Assembly: GCF_029946505.1 (NCBI RefSeq)
Contig: NZ_JARZHG010000037.1
Location: 52,373 to 116,372, forward strand
Direction of reading: 5' to 3'
DNA from: Polyangium sp. y55x31
Lineage (GTDB): Bacteria; Myxococcota_A; Polyangia; Polyangiales; Polyangiaceae
Length of the DNA: 64,000 nt
Shown here: piece by piece, positions 12,615-21,079 of the stretch
Layout: the number at the start of each line of letters is the position of its first letter
Numbering within the stretch: position 1 is the stretch's first letter
The notes under the pieces: model-generated
Database searches by the model: none
Seen by the model: only the letters and a program-made list of their open reading frames with translations
What the model was told of the DNA's origin: nothing
Translations under genes and position numbers: made by a program

Positions 12615-14253
12615 ACCACCACGCGTGCCCGAGCAGGAGCGCGGCGAGCGCGAACAGCGCGGGCGCGCGCAGATGCCCGAACGCGACCATCGGCGTCACG
12701 AAACGCGCGGCGCGCGGGACGTCTGCGGCGAGCGTCTCCTCCTCGTCGAATCGCGTCCTTGCGAGGATCTCTCCGTCGGCGGAGATGATTGCCGAAATGC
12801 CGGAATTCGTGGCGCGTACCTGGGGCAGACGTGTCTCGATGCTGCGGAATGCGGCGGAGACGAGGTGGAGCCTCGGGGCGCGCCCGTCGGGGAACCACGA
12901 GTCGTTCGAGAGCGTGACGATGAGATCCGCGCCTTTCGCCGCGGCCTCGGCGACGAACCCGGGGAAGAGGACGTCGTAGCAAATGAGCGGCAGAGCGGTG
13001 ATCTCCTCGTGCCCGGACGAACCTACCCGCACGACCTCCGGGCCCGGCCCTCGCTTCCAGTGCCCCGCCCAGGGCATGAAGCTGCGCAGCGAGGGCGAAT
13101 CGAGCATCGGCGGGACCCACTCGGTGAACGGAAAAAGCATGCGCTTGCGGTAGGAAGCGCGCGCCACCTTGCCATTGGCGTCGTTCGTCAAGAAAAACGA
13201 CGTGTTGTACTCGTCATCCCCTTCGCTCTCGTAGGACCCGAACACGAGCGGGACGCCCGTCTTCACCACGTAGGCGCCGATCTCCTCGTCGAAGGCCGCG
13301 CCGGCCTCGCTCTTCGGCGCGCCGAACGTCGTCGGATAGACGGTCTCGGGCCAGACGAGGAGGTCGAGGGGTTTTCCTTGGCGAATCCCGTCGGAGAGCT
13401 TGAAGTGCGTGTCGAGGATCGTGCGGACGGTCTCGAAGGCGCCCTTCTCGGCGCGTAGCTTGTCGTAGTTCGTGATGTTCGCCTGGACAACCCCGACCGA
13501 GATCGCGGGCCTTGCATTCGCCTCGGCGAGCGCCGCGCGCCGGGCTCGGCCATACCCCGCGCCGGCGAGGACGGCGAGGAGCGCGAGCGCTGCCGGCACG
13601 GCTGGATGCGCGAATCCACGGGCCTTGGGCGCGCGCGCGAGGCGCACGATCGACAGCGCGATCCCCTCGTTCACGAGGAGCAAGACGAACGAGAGGCCGT
13701 GCGCGCCGACGATCTCGGCGCCCTGGCGCAACGACGCGGCCGGGTGGAGGCCGAGCCCGACGGTATCGAAAAAAAGCTTGGGAAAAACCAGCTCGACGCC
13801 GACGTACGCCGCCGCTGCCGCGAGGGCGGCCCGGAGCGCGGGGTACGGCTTATCCGCACGCCGCACGGCGAGGCGCACGAGGGCAAACACCACGAACTGC
13901 GGTTCGAGAACGGGCGCGAGCAGCAAAAAGAGCGGCCAGACGAGGCTCGGCGAGGTTCCGGCATACGAGGCGGCGGTCTCGGGGAACCAGGGGAAGACGA
14001 GCGCGACGAAAAAGATGCTCATCCCGAGGCCGGCGAAGAGCGCGTCGCGGCGGCGCTCGGCCCGCTCCAGCGTGAGGAGCCAGGGCACGAAGGCGACGAG
14101 ACACGCGAGGTACGACGAGCCCGCCGTGCGACTGCAAATGCCGAGCAGATAGGCCGTGGCGAATGCGCCGAGCGCGAGGACGAGGAGCCGATCCCGGAGG
14201 CGCTTCGAGGTCCAGAATCGGCGCAGGCGCTTCGGGAGGGGGCGGGCGCTCAT
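12520..14253 (-). CDS. lnt: Apolipoprotein N-acyltransferase
   Basis: 577 residues. It transfers an acyl chain to the N-terminal diacylglyceryl-cysteine of lipoproteins in the inner membrane, the last step of lipoprotein maturation. Six or so TM helices fill residues 15-225. A nitrilase-type catalytic domain (about 240-510) follows with the expected triad context: WPETVYP (Glu), YRKRMLFPFTEWVP (Lys) and LICYDVLFP (Cys), plus the SNDSWFPD motif. A final TM helix is followed by an Arg-rich tail of about 40 residues, longer than usual and encoded where the gene overlaps the convergent gene. It starts at ATG 14253, overlapping the stop of the upstream gene by ATGA, so translation is probably coupled. 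It fits the lipoprotein-rich genome. Confidence 0.9.
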   Translation of the reverse strand: MSARPLPKRLRRFWTSKRLRDRLLVLALGAFATAYLLGICSRTAGSSYLACLVAFVPWLLTLERAERRRDALFAGLGMSIFFVALVFPWFPETAASYAGTSPSLVWPLFLLLAPVLEPQFVVFALVRLAVRRADKPYPALRAALAAAAAYVGVELVFPKLFFDTVGLGLHPAASLRQGAEIVGAHGLSFVLLLVNEGIALSIVRLARAPKARGFAHPAVPAALALLAVLAGAGYGRARRAALAEANARPAISVGVVQANITNYDKLRAEKGAFETVRTILDTHFKLSDGIRQGKPLDLLVWPETVYPTTFGAPKSEAGAAFDEEIGAYVVKTGVPLVFGSYESEGDDEYNTSFFLTNDANGKVARASYRKRMLFPFTEWVPPMLDSPSLRSFMPWAGHWKRGPGPEVVRVGSSGHEEITALPLICYDVLFPGFVAEAAAKGADLIVTLSNDSWFPDGRAPRLHLVSAAFRSIETRLPQVRATNSGISAIISADGEILARTRFDEEETLAADVPRAARFVTPMVAFGHLRAPALFALAALLLGHAWWFRAGRRNLRASRPERRTERRRPRSTGPAAAP

Positions 14254-15059
14254 GGCTCTTCGTCCGCGTTTTTTTCTTCCTCGACGCCGGTTTGTCCGGG
14301 ATCGGCATTCGAGGCCGGGCCATGTTCGTCGCGGTCCGCATAGGCGTCGGCCGGGACCTCCAGCGTGGCGAGGGGCAAACCCTCCGGGGCCATGTCCGGC
14401 GGGACGACACGATCGGGCGGGATCGGGATCACCTTTCCATTCGCGTCGACGAGCTCGTAATCGGGGTGGTAGAGCAGAATGGGCTCGAGCATCCGGCCCT
14501 TGTCGGTCGCCTGGTAATGCCGCACGTATCCGGGCGGCAAAGGGAAATCGTCGGGGACGACGAGGCCTGGCTTGATACGTTTCGTCCCGGGCGCGGGGAA
14601 TGCGTGAATGCCCGTCTTCTCTTTCCCCGCGCCCGCGGCAGGACCGGCGCCTTCGTCTGCGGCCCCGGCAGGGTCGTCGGGAGCGGAAGGTTCGTCCGGA
14701 CCCTCCTCGCCTGCCGGCTCCGAATCCTCGGCGCGGACCGCGCGTTCCTTCGGCGCGACGTCCGCCGCGGGGGCGGATCGCGTGGCCAAGCGGAGCGTCG
14801 GCGCGCCTTTCGGACGTGCCGGTGCGCGGGCCTCCGTGGTTTGTCCTGGTTTTGCCGTCGCCCCCGCGGCCGCCTCCGCGGGCGACTCCGCTCGCCATTG
14901 CCACGACAGAAATGCGAGGATCCCCGTCGCGACGAGGCCGATCGCGACCGGACCCATGGGAAAACCGCCCCGCCGGAGCTCGACATGGACGACGCCGTCC
15001 CGGTCGACGGACCGCCTTTCGGCACCACGCGAGCGCTCGGCAGGGCGTCGTTTCGTCAT
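14250..15059 (-). CDS. Single-pass membrane protein with Ala/Pro-rich linker
   Basis: 269 residues. An Arg-rich N-terminus of about 30 residues leads to one TM helix near residues 36-54. An Ala/Pro/Glu-rich disordered segment (about 55-150) follows, then a small conserved-looking domain (PDDFPLPPGYVRHYQ...LYHPDYELVDANGKVIPIP). Not recognised. It overlaps lnt by four bases (ATGA) and follows the GDSL-hydrolase gene by seven bases, so the three genes form one operon. Location at the inner membrane with a periplasmic domain is inferred. Confidence 0.7.
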   Translation of the reverse strand: MTKRRPAERSRGAERRSVDRDGVVHVELRRGGFPMGPVAIGLVATGILAFLSWQWRAESPAEAAAGATAKPGQTTEARAPARPKGAPTLRLATRSAPAADVAPKERAVRAEDSEPAGEEGPDEPSAPDDPAGAADEGAGPAAGAGKEKTGIHAFPAPGTKRIKPGLVVPDDFPLPPGYVRHYQATDKGRMLEPILLYHPDYELVDANGKVIPIPPDRVVPPDMAPEGLPLATLEVPADAYADRDEHGPASNADPGQTGVEEEKNADEEP

Positions 15060-15066
15060 GGATCGC

Positions 15067-16173
15067 TCAGGGTGCGAGCGGATTGAAGAGCGAGTGCGCC
15101 CATCCCGCGCGCTCGTGACCGTACCGGTTCCAGATCGGGTTCTTGCCGCCCACGATCTGCGCGCCCGAATACTCCGGCGCGCCCGAGCCCGAGCCCGTGC
15201 CGCCGAGGAGGCCGACGTAAATGGTGCCGCCCGAGTACGAGGGGTGCGTGTTGTCCGAGAGGATGTAGTCGAAGCTCGTGCCCGAGCTCTCGAAATGGCT
15301 GTTCGCGTCCCGGATCGTGCCGCGCAGCGTGCTCGTGATACGCGTCACGTAGGCGTCCTCGGTTTCGCCCGGGATGTAGCGGAGCCCGTCCGCGTCGATT
15401 TTCCCATCACCGTTGGAATCGTAGTCGGCGCCCATGTACTCCGCGAACGCGTCGACGCAGTCGAAGCCGTACTGCGCCGCGAACTTGCATGCGCGGTAAT
15501 TGCTGCGCGCCAGGCGCGGGAACATGGCGTTTTGCTTGTTGACCTTCTGCCCCGTCGACGCATCCGTACAGCTCGACATGCCGTTGTCGGCGTCGTAGCC
15601 CGGATAGTAGAGGTTCATGATCATCTTCTTCTTCGTCGCGGCGTTCGCGTTCGCGTTGATGAACTGCATCGCGAGCTCCTGGTACTTGGTACAGTTCGCG
15701 AGCGCCGTGTCGAGCACGCCGTAGTTGCACGTGCCGGACTGATCGGCGAAGCTGTCGCGCGCCTGCAAGAAGTCGTTGCCGCACATCTCGAAGGTCACGA
15801 CGCGCGTATTGGCCGCCTGCATGTGCGACTTCTCGGAGACGATCTTGTTGTTGTAGATGTCGTCGGCCTTCGCGCCCGACTTCGTGCGCCTGATGACCTC
15901 GATGTCGCTGTTCCAGCTATTCGAGAGATATTCACCCTGGACCCAGGTGGCGGCGCGCTTGTCGACGTTCGACAGGCTTCCATTGTAGCCCGCGAAGATG
16001 GAGTCGCCGTATGCAACGACGCGATATTTTGCCGTCGTGCCCGCCCGGTCGATCGTCCATGAGCTGTTCTGCGTCAATGTATTGGCCAGCGCTTCGCGGC
16101 CTCCCAGCAGGATGCCGAGCGAAAGAACGGCCTGACCGAGGCGGCGGGCCGCGGAATTTCCCATGGTGCGCAT
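15067..16173 (-). CDS. Secreted SGNH/GDSL-type esterase with an EF-hand-like loop
   Basis: 368 residues from the ATG at 16173, which has an AAGGAGAGG ribosome site. A Sec signal (RRLGQAVLSLGILLGGREALA) spans about residues 9-30. SGNH blocks are visible: GDSIFAGYNG (nucleophile Ser), CGNDF (oxyanion Asn) and SDNTHPSY (Asp and His, two residues apart). Between them lies DYDSNGDGKIDADG, a close match to a calcium-binding EF-hand/dockerin loop, unusual inside this fold. Several cysteines suggest disulfides and export. Substrate is unknown; ester hydrolysis of lipid or polysaccharide is family knowledge. It is the first gene of the operon leading to lnt. Confidence 0.82.
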   Translation of the reverse strand: MRTMGNSAARRLGQAVLSLGILLGGREALANTLTQNSSWTIDRAGTTAKYRVVAYGDSIFAGYNGSLSNVDKRAATWVQGEYLSNSWNSDIEVIRRTKSGAKADDIYNNKIVSEKSHMQAANTRVVTFEMCGNDFLQARDSFADQSGTCNYGVLDTALANCTKYQELAMQFINANANAATKKKMIMNLYYPGYDADNGMSSCTDASTGQKVNKQNAMFPRLARSNYRACKFAAQYGFDCVDAFAEYMGADYDSNGDGKIDADGLRYIPGETEDAYVTRITSTLRGTIRDANSHFESSGTSFDYILSDNTHPSYSGGTIYVGLLGGTGSGSGAPEYSGAQIVGGKNPIWNRYGHERAGWAHSLFNPLAP

Positions 16174-16536
16174 GACATTCCTCTCCTTTTCGTTCGCCGG
16201 CGTCACGCCGACGAGCCTTCCCGGTGCGCCACAGGCGGAAGTTGCCGCCAGGGGCGAGGCGCCCCTCGAAGAGGAGGCGATCCCCCACGCAAATACACGC
16301 GCAGGCGTCGCCCGAGACGATTCGATCGTAATCGAACAAGAAAGCCGAGGAGCGCCGGCGCGTGGACACGGGAAACCACGGGCCGGCCGTCATTGAAGAA
16401 CGAAAAGCGGGGATTGTCAACGCTCGAATTTCAATCGATTACGTGAGGTTCCCATGGAATGTGGCGCGACCACACCCCGAGGTCCGCGACGCATTGCGAA
16501 ATGGAGGCGCGCGCCTTCGCTGCTACACTGCGCGTC
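16174..16536 (+). other. Intergenic region between divergent genes, with a palindrome
   Basis: 363 bases between the GDSL esterase start and the DUF4230-like gene. It holds a perfect inverted repeat TTCGAT-cgta-ATCGAA at 16321-16336, a possible operator for the esterase operon, and the TACACT hexamer at 16524-16529. No convincing small gene is seen. Confidence 0.5.
16524..16529 (+). promoter_or_regulatory. -10-like hexamer TACACT before gene at 16537
   Basis: TACACT is followed by seven bases and then GTG 16537. It selects that GTG over the longer in-frame starts at 16459 and 16501. Confidence 0.5.
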
Positions 16537-17202
16537 GTGCCCGACCCCCCGTCCGAGCGCCCCTCCCCGCTGACCCGGCTCGTCGCGTCGCTGCACGGCG
16601 CATGGCGGCTCGGGATCACGATCCTCGTGGCCGCGACGTTCGGCGGCGCGCTCGCCGTGATCGCGCCGAAGCTCCTGTCCCCGCCGGATCACGTGATCAC
16701 GGAGCGGCCGACGCCGTCGTTGCTCACGGCGATCCGCGAGGTGTCCCGGCTGGAGACGGCCGAGGTGCACGTGGAGAAGGTCGTCGACCTGACGGACCGG
16801 CAAAGCGCATTCTTCGGGCTCGTCGAGGCGAAGGATGCGCTGCTCCTCGTGGCCGTCGGGCGCGCCGTCGTCGGCGTGGATCTCGGCAAGATGCGCGAGC
16901 AGGACGTGTCGTTCGATCCGAAGACCGGTGCCGCGCGGATCGATCTGCCCGAGCCCGAGGTGCTCTCCGCGACGCTCGACGAGGACGGGACGTACGTGTT
17001 CTCGCGCTCGACGGATCTGCTCGCGAAGCGGAACGAGCACCTCGAAGCGAGCGCGCGCAGGCAAGCGCAACGCGCGATCGAGGCCGCCGCGCGCACGCCC
17101 GACGTGATGCGCCGCGCGCGGACGCAAGCCGAGAAGCAGCTCTCGGCGCTGGCGAGGGCGCTCGGCGCGAAGCAGGTGGAAGTTCGCTTCAGCACGCGCT
17201 AG
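16537..17202 (+). CDS. DUF4230-like membrane-anchored protein
   Basis: 221 residues from GTG 16537. One TM helix lies near residues 24-46. A soluble domain follows with alternating strands (LETAEVHVEKVVDLTDRQ..., VAVGRAVVGVDLGKM..., IDLPEPEVLSATLDEDGTYVFSRSTDLL) and a C-terminal helical region rich in Arg/Ala ending in QVEVRFSTR. This order, including the 'V..G.V..GVDL..' and 'LPEPEVL' segments, is that of the DUF4230 family, whose biochemical role is unknown. The stop codon shares the four bases CTAG with the stop of the convergent methyltransferase-like gene. Confidence 0.75.
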   Translation: MPDPPSERPSPLTRLVASLHGAWRLGITILVAATFGGALAVIAPKLLSPPDHVITERPTPSLLTAIREVSRLETAEVHVEKVVDLTDRQSAFFGLVEAKDALLLVAVGRAVVGVDLGKMREQDVSFDPKTGAARIDLPEPEVLSATLDEDGTYVFSRSTDLLAKRNEHLEASARRQAQRAIEAAARTPDVMRRARTQAEKQLSALARALGAKQVEVRFSTR

Positions 17203-17855
17203 CAGCCCGGGCGCCGGCCGACGTAGGCTCGCGCGCGGACGACGCCGCGCTCGTAGAGCGGTACGATCGAAGGGGAAAAGCCCGCCTTGCGTAGCTCCGC
17301 GAGGAAGGCGTCGGCCGGATACCCGCTCCACACCGCGTAGGCGCCGCCGGGACGCAACGCGCCTGCGGCGAGGCGCAAGCCCGCCTGCGTGTAGAGGCGC
17401 GCGTTCGTCCGGAACGACGCCCAGCCCGGGCCGTTGTCGACGTCGAGCAGGATGGCGTCGAGGTTCGAACGACGGCCGATCTCCTCGGCGACGTCGGCGT
17501 GCACGAGCTCGACACGTGGATCGTCGAGCACGCCCGGGGCCACGTGCGAGAGCTCGCCACGCACGATCTCCGCCACGGCGCGGAGTTTTTCCACGACGAT
17601 CACGCGCGTCTCGGGCCCCACGGCCGCGAGCGCCGCGGCGAGCGTCGCGCCGAACCCGAGGCCGCCGATCAGAATCGCCTCGGGCGAACGGTCGTCCCGG
17701 GCGGCTCCGGCGAGGGCGCCGAACGCCCGCTCGGTTTCCAGGGCAAGGCTAGAAAGGATGGGAGTTTGGCCGAGCAGGAGCTCATGGTGCGTGCCGAGAT
17801 CACGGAGCACGAGCGTCTGACCAGCCTCTTCGAGGACACGAACGACGGCAACCAC
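17199..17855 (-). CDS. Spermidine-synthase-like methyltransferase-fold protein
   Basis: 218 residues. It contains the Rossmann SAM/dcSAM-binding pattern ILIGGLGFGATLAAAL, an acidic end of strand 2 (VIVVEK), a DPRVELVHADV segment and DAILLDVDNGPG. The layout is that of spermidine-synthase-like (PABP) proteins, which often act as methyltransferase-fold enzymes outside polyamine synthesis. Whether it is a true aminopropyltransferase is unclear. The start is a GTG at 17855, six bases after a TAAACT hexamer. It is divergent from pntA and convergent with the DUF4230-like gene. Confidence 0.78.
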   Translation of the reverse strand: MVAVVRVLEEAGQTLVLRDLGTHHELLLGQTPILSSLALETERAFGALAGAARDDRSPEAILIGGLGFGATLAAALAAVGPETRVIVVEKLRAVAEIVRGELSHVAPGVLDDPRVELVHADVAEEIGRRSNLDAILLDVDNGPGWASFRTNARLYTQAGLRLAAGALRPGGAYAVWSGYPADAFLAELRKAGFSPSIVPLYERGVVRARAYVGRRPGC

Positions 17856-17861
17856 CCCCGG

Positions 17862-17894
17862 AGTTTACCCCGCGCGGACGATTTCTCGTACACT
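17862..17894. promoter_or_regulatory. Divergent -10-like hexamers between the methyltransferase gene and pntA
   Basis: Minus strand: TAAACT (17867-17862), six bases before GTG 17855. Plus strand: TACACT (17889-17894), ten bases before ATG 17905. Only 49 bases separate the two start codons, so both transcripts must have very short or no leaders. Confidence 0.55.
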
Positions 17895-17904
17895 GCGCGC
17901 CGCA

Positions 17905-19581
17905 ATGGTCGAAGAAGTGAAGGCGGGTGCGAACGCCGTGCTTGCCGCGGAGCCGGCGAGCGGGGCACAGAAGCCAGGGGGTTCGGCGAAAGAGGCCGGA
18001 GGCGAGGCGCAAGTCTCCATCGGCGTCCTGAAGGAGATCGAGCCACGCGAGCGGCGCGTGGCCGCGACACCGGCGTCCGTCGGGCGACTCGTGAAGATGG
18101 GCCTCGCGGTGATCCTCGAGAGCGGGGCCGGCGCGTCCGCGGGGTTCGAGGACGCGGCGTACGCCGAGGCAGGCGCGCGTATCGTGCCGAAGGCGGCCGA
18201 CGTGTTCCGCGAGGCCGACGTGATCACGAAGGTTCGCCCGCCGGGGGCGCACCCGGAGACGGGCGAGCACGAGGCGGATCAGGTTCGCGCGGGGCAAAAG
18301 CTCATCTCGTTCCTCTGGCCCGCGCAGAACAAAGAGCTCGTCGAGCGGCTCGCCAAACGCAAGGCGACGGTGCTCGCGATGGACGCCGTCCCGCGCATCA
18401 CGCGCGCGCAGAAGCTCGACGCGCTCAGCGCGATGGCGAACGTGAACGGCTACCGGGCCGTGATCGAGGCAGCGTCGCACTACGGGCGCCTGCTCGGCGG
18501 GCAGGTGACGGCCGCGGGGCGCATCAAGCCGGCGCAGGTCTTCATCATCGGCGCGGGCGTCGCGGGGCTCGCGGCGATCGGCGCCGCGCGCGCCTTGGGC
18601 GCGATGGTGAAGGCCTTCGACACGCGCCCCGTCGTGCGCGAGCAGGTCACGAGCATGGGCGCGGAGTTCGTCCCGTTCGAGTTCCAGGGCGAGACGGGCG
18701 AGGGCCAGGGCGGCTACGCGAAGGAAGTGAGCGAGGCGTACCTCGCGGCCGAACAGCAGCTCATCGCGGAGCACTGCCGGACGAGCGACATCGTCATCTC
18801 GACCGCGCTGATCCCCGGGAAAAAGGCGCCCGAGCTCATCACGTCCGGCGCGGTCGTGGGCATGCACCGCGGCTCGGTGATCGTGGACCTCGCGGCCGAG
18901 CAAGGCGGCAACTGCGCGCTCACCGAGCGTGATCGCACGGTGGAGCGGTACGGCGTGACGATCGTGGGTCACACCGATCTCACGAGCCGGATGGCCCGCC
19001 AGGCGAGCGAGCTCTACGCCATGACGATCGTCAACCTGCTCGACGAGATCATGGGCAAGAAGAAGACGTGGGAGCTCTCGCTCGACGACGAGATCCAGCG
19101 CGGAATGCTGGTCCTGCTCGACGGTGAGCTCAAGTGGCCGCCGCCGCGCCCGGAGATCCGGGGCGGCGCGCCCGCGCCCGCGCCCAAGCCGCCCGCGCAC
19201 GCGCATCAGAAGCCGGAGGTCCCGGAGAGCCCGTGGCCCGGACGGATCGGCACGGCGCTCGCGCTCGCGTTCCTCGCGCCCGTCGGCCTGTTCGGAAGCC
19301 AGGAGCTCGTGCAACACCTGACGGTCTTCCTGCTCGCGTGTGTCGTCGGCTGGCACCTCGTCTGGAACGTCACGCCCGCGCTCCACACGCCGCTGATGAG
19401 CGTCACCAACGCGATCAGCGGCATCATCCTGATCGGCGGCATGCTGCTCGCGGCGAACGGCGGCGGAGGGGGCGCGCCCGTGGCGGCCCTGCTCGGCGCC
19501 GTCGCGGTCTTGCTCGCGTCGATCAACGTGGCCGGTGGTTTCCTCGTGACGCAGCGGATGCTGCGCATGTTCCGCAAGTGA
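17905..19581 (+). CDS. pntA: NAD(P) transhydrogenase subunit alpha
   Basis: 558 residues against about 510 in E. coli. The difference is mostly an Ala/Gly-rich N-terminal extension of about 36 residues before VSIGVLKEIEPRERRVAATP. The NAD(H)-binding domain I follows with the nucleotide motif IGAGVAGLAAIGAARALGA. The C-terminal third contains about four TM helices (domain II part), so alpha1 and alpha2 are fused as in E. coli. With PntB it couples proton re-entry to hydride transfer from NADH to NADP+, supplying NADPH at the inner membrane. pntB starts seven bases after the stop. A near-leaderless promoter supports the ATG. Confidence 0.95.
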   Translation: MVEEVKAGANAVLAAEPASGAQKPGGSAKEAGGEAQVSIGVLKEIEPRERRVAATPASVGRLVKMGLAVILESGAGASAGFEDAAYAEAGARIVPKAADVFREADVITKVRPPGAHPETGEHEADQVRAGQKLISFLWPAQNKELVERLAKRKATVLAMDAVPRITRAQKLDALSAMANVNGYRAVIEAASHYGRLLGGQVTAAGRIKPAQVFIIGAGVAGLAAIGAARALGAMVKAFDTRPVVREQVTSMGAEFVPFEFQGETGEGQGGYAKEVSEAYLAAEQQLIAEHCRTSDIVISTALIPGKKAPELITSGAVVGMHRGSVIVDLAAEQGGNCALTERDRTVERYGVTIVGHTDLTSRMARQASELYAMTIVNLLDEIMGKKKTWELSLDDEIQRGMLVLLDGELKWPPPRPEIRGGAPAPAPKPPAHAHQKPEVPESPWPGRIGTALALAFLAPVGLFGSQELVQHLTVFLLACVVGWHLVWNVTPALHTPLMSVTNAISGIILIGGMLLAANGGGGGAPVAALLGAVAVLLASINVAGGFLVTQRMLRMFRK

Positions 19582-19588
19582 GAGGCCG

Positions 19589-21037
19589 ATGCGCATCACC
19601 CTCGTGAACGTCGCTTACCTCGTCGCGAGCCTCCTGTTCGTGCTGTCCCTCCGCGGGCTCAGCGCGCAGCAGACGGCTCGTCGCGGCAACCTCCTCGGCA
19701 CGCTCGGCATGCTGCTCGCGGTCGCCGTCACGCTCGGCGCCCTCGTGGCGCCCGAGAACAAGGCCCTCGCGGCCGGGCCCTCGGATCTCGGCCTGCTCGC
19801 CGCGGCGATCGGCGTGGGCGCCGTGATCGGCGCGGTGCTCGCGGCGCGCGTGGCCATGACGAGCATGCCCGAGCTCGTGGCGGTGCTGCACAGCTTCGTC
19901 GGCGCGGCCGCGGCGCTCGTGGGCATCGGCAGCGAGATGAACGGCGTGCGCGCCGGCGGGGCGCCCGAGGTCGCGCATCACGTGGAGATCCACGCGGGCG
20001 TGTTCATCGGCGCCATCACCTTCACCGGCTCGGTCATCGCGTTCCTCAAGCTGCGCGGCACGATCGGATCGAAGCCGCTCGTGCTGCCGGCCCGACACGC
20101 GCTGAACGCGTCGATGGTCTTCGCGTGTATCTTCCTCGCCGTCGCGGCGTTCCGCGGCGGCGAGGCCGTGCGCGTGCCGTACCTGCTCGTGTCCACCGGC
20201 GTCGCCGGCGTGCTCGGCGCGCACCTCGTGCTCGCGATCGGCGGCGGCGACATGCCCGTCGTCGTCTCGCTCCTGAACAGCTACTCGGGCTGGGCCGCGT
20301 CCGCGGCGGGCTTCATGCTCGGCAACGATCTGCTCATCGTGACCGGCGCGCTCGTCGGCAGCTCGGGCGCGATCCTGAGCTACATCATGTGCAAGGCGAT
20401 GAACCGCTCCATCTGGAACGTGGTCTTCGCGGGCTTCGGCGAGCAGGGCGGCGCGGTGCCGGCGGCGAAGAAGGGCGAGCCGGCGAAGAAGGTGAACGAG
20501 ACGAACATCGACGGCGCGGCCGATCTCCTGCTCGGCGCGAAGAACGTCATCGTGGTGCCCGGCTACGGCATGGCCGTCGCGCAGGCGCAGCACGCGGTCA
20601 AGGAGATCACGACGCTGCTCGAACGTCGCGGCACGAAGGCGCGTTACGCGATCCACCCCGTCGCGGGCCGCCTGCCCGGGCACATGAACGTGCTGCTCGC
20701 CGAGGCGAACGTCTCGTACGAGGCCGTGAAGGAGATGGAGGAGATCAACGAGGACTTCGAGGAGACCGACGTCGTGATCGTCATCGGCGCGAACGACATC
20801 GTGAACCCGAGCGCGCTCGACGATCCCGAGAGCCCGATCTACGGCATGCCCGTGCTCGAGGTGTGGAAGGCCGGCCGCGTGATCATGCTGAAGCGCGGCA
20901 TGGCCGCCGGCTACGCGGGCGTCGACAATCCGCTCTGCTACCTCGACAACACGCTCATGCTCTTCGGCGACGCCAAGGCGAGCGTGCAGAAGCTCCTCAA
21001 CGCCATCTCCGCGCGCGCCGAGCAACAAGCGGCCTGA
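19589..21037 (+). CDS. pntB: NAD(P) transhydrogenase subunit beta
   Basis: 482 residues, close to the usual 460-480. The N-terminal half has about eight to nine TM helices (domain II), including the segment SMPELVAVLHSFVGAAAALVG. The C-terminal domain III binds NADP(H): GYGMAVAQAQHAVKE, HPVAGRLPGHMNVLLAEA, and the GANDIVNPSA and KRGMAAGYAGVDNPL stretches typical of PntB. It partners with PntA from the adjacent upstream gene as one proton-translocating complex. No separate promoter is seen, and the gap of seven bases makes an operon near certain. Confidence 0.95.
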   Translation: MRITLVNVAYLVASLLFVLSLRGLSAQQTARRGNLLGTLGMLLAVAVTLGALVAPENKALAAGPSDLGLLAAAIGVGAVIGAVLAARVAMTSMPELVAVLHSFVGAAAALVGIGSEMNGVRAGGAPEVAHHVEIHAGVFIGAITFTGSVIAFLKLRGTIGSKPLVLPARHALNASMVFACIFLAVAAFRGGEAVRVPYLLVSTGVAGVLGAHLVLAIGGGDMPVVVSLLNSYSGWAASAAGFMLGNDLLIVTGALVGSSGAILSYIMCKAMNRSIWNVVFAGFGEQGGAVPAAKKGEPAKKVNETNIDGAADLLLGAKNVIVVPGYGMAVAQAQHAVKEITTLLERRGTKARYAIHPVAGRLPGHMNVLLAEANVSYEAVKEMEEINEDFEETDVVIVIGANDIVNPSALDDPESPIYGMPVLEVWKAGRVIMLKRGMAAGYAGVDNPLCYLDNTLMLFGDAKASVQKLLNAISARAEQQAA

Positions 21038-21079
21038 CGCGCGCCGCGCGATGGCCGACTCCCCCGCCCCGTTCGTCCC

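Noticed and set aside
17199..17202. Shared CTAG stop codons of convergent genes as a special signal
   Set aside because: Common in compact genomes; no further structure around it.
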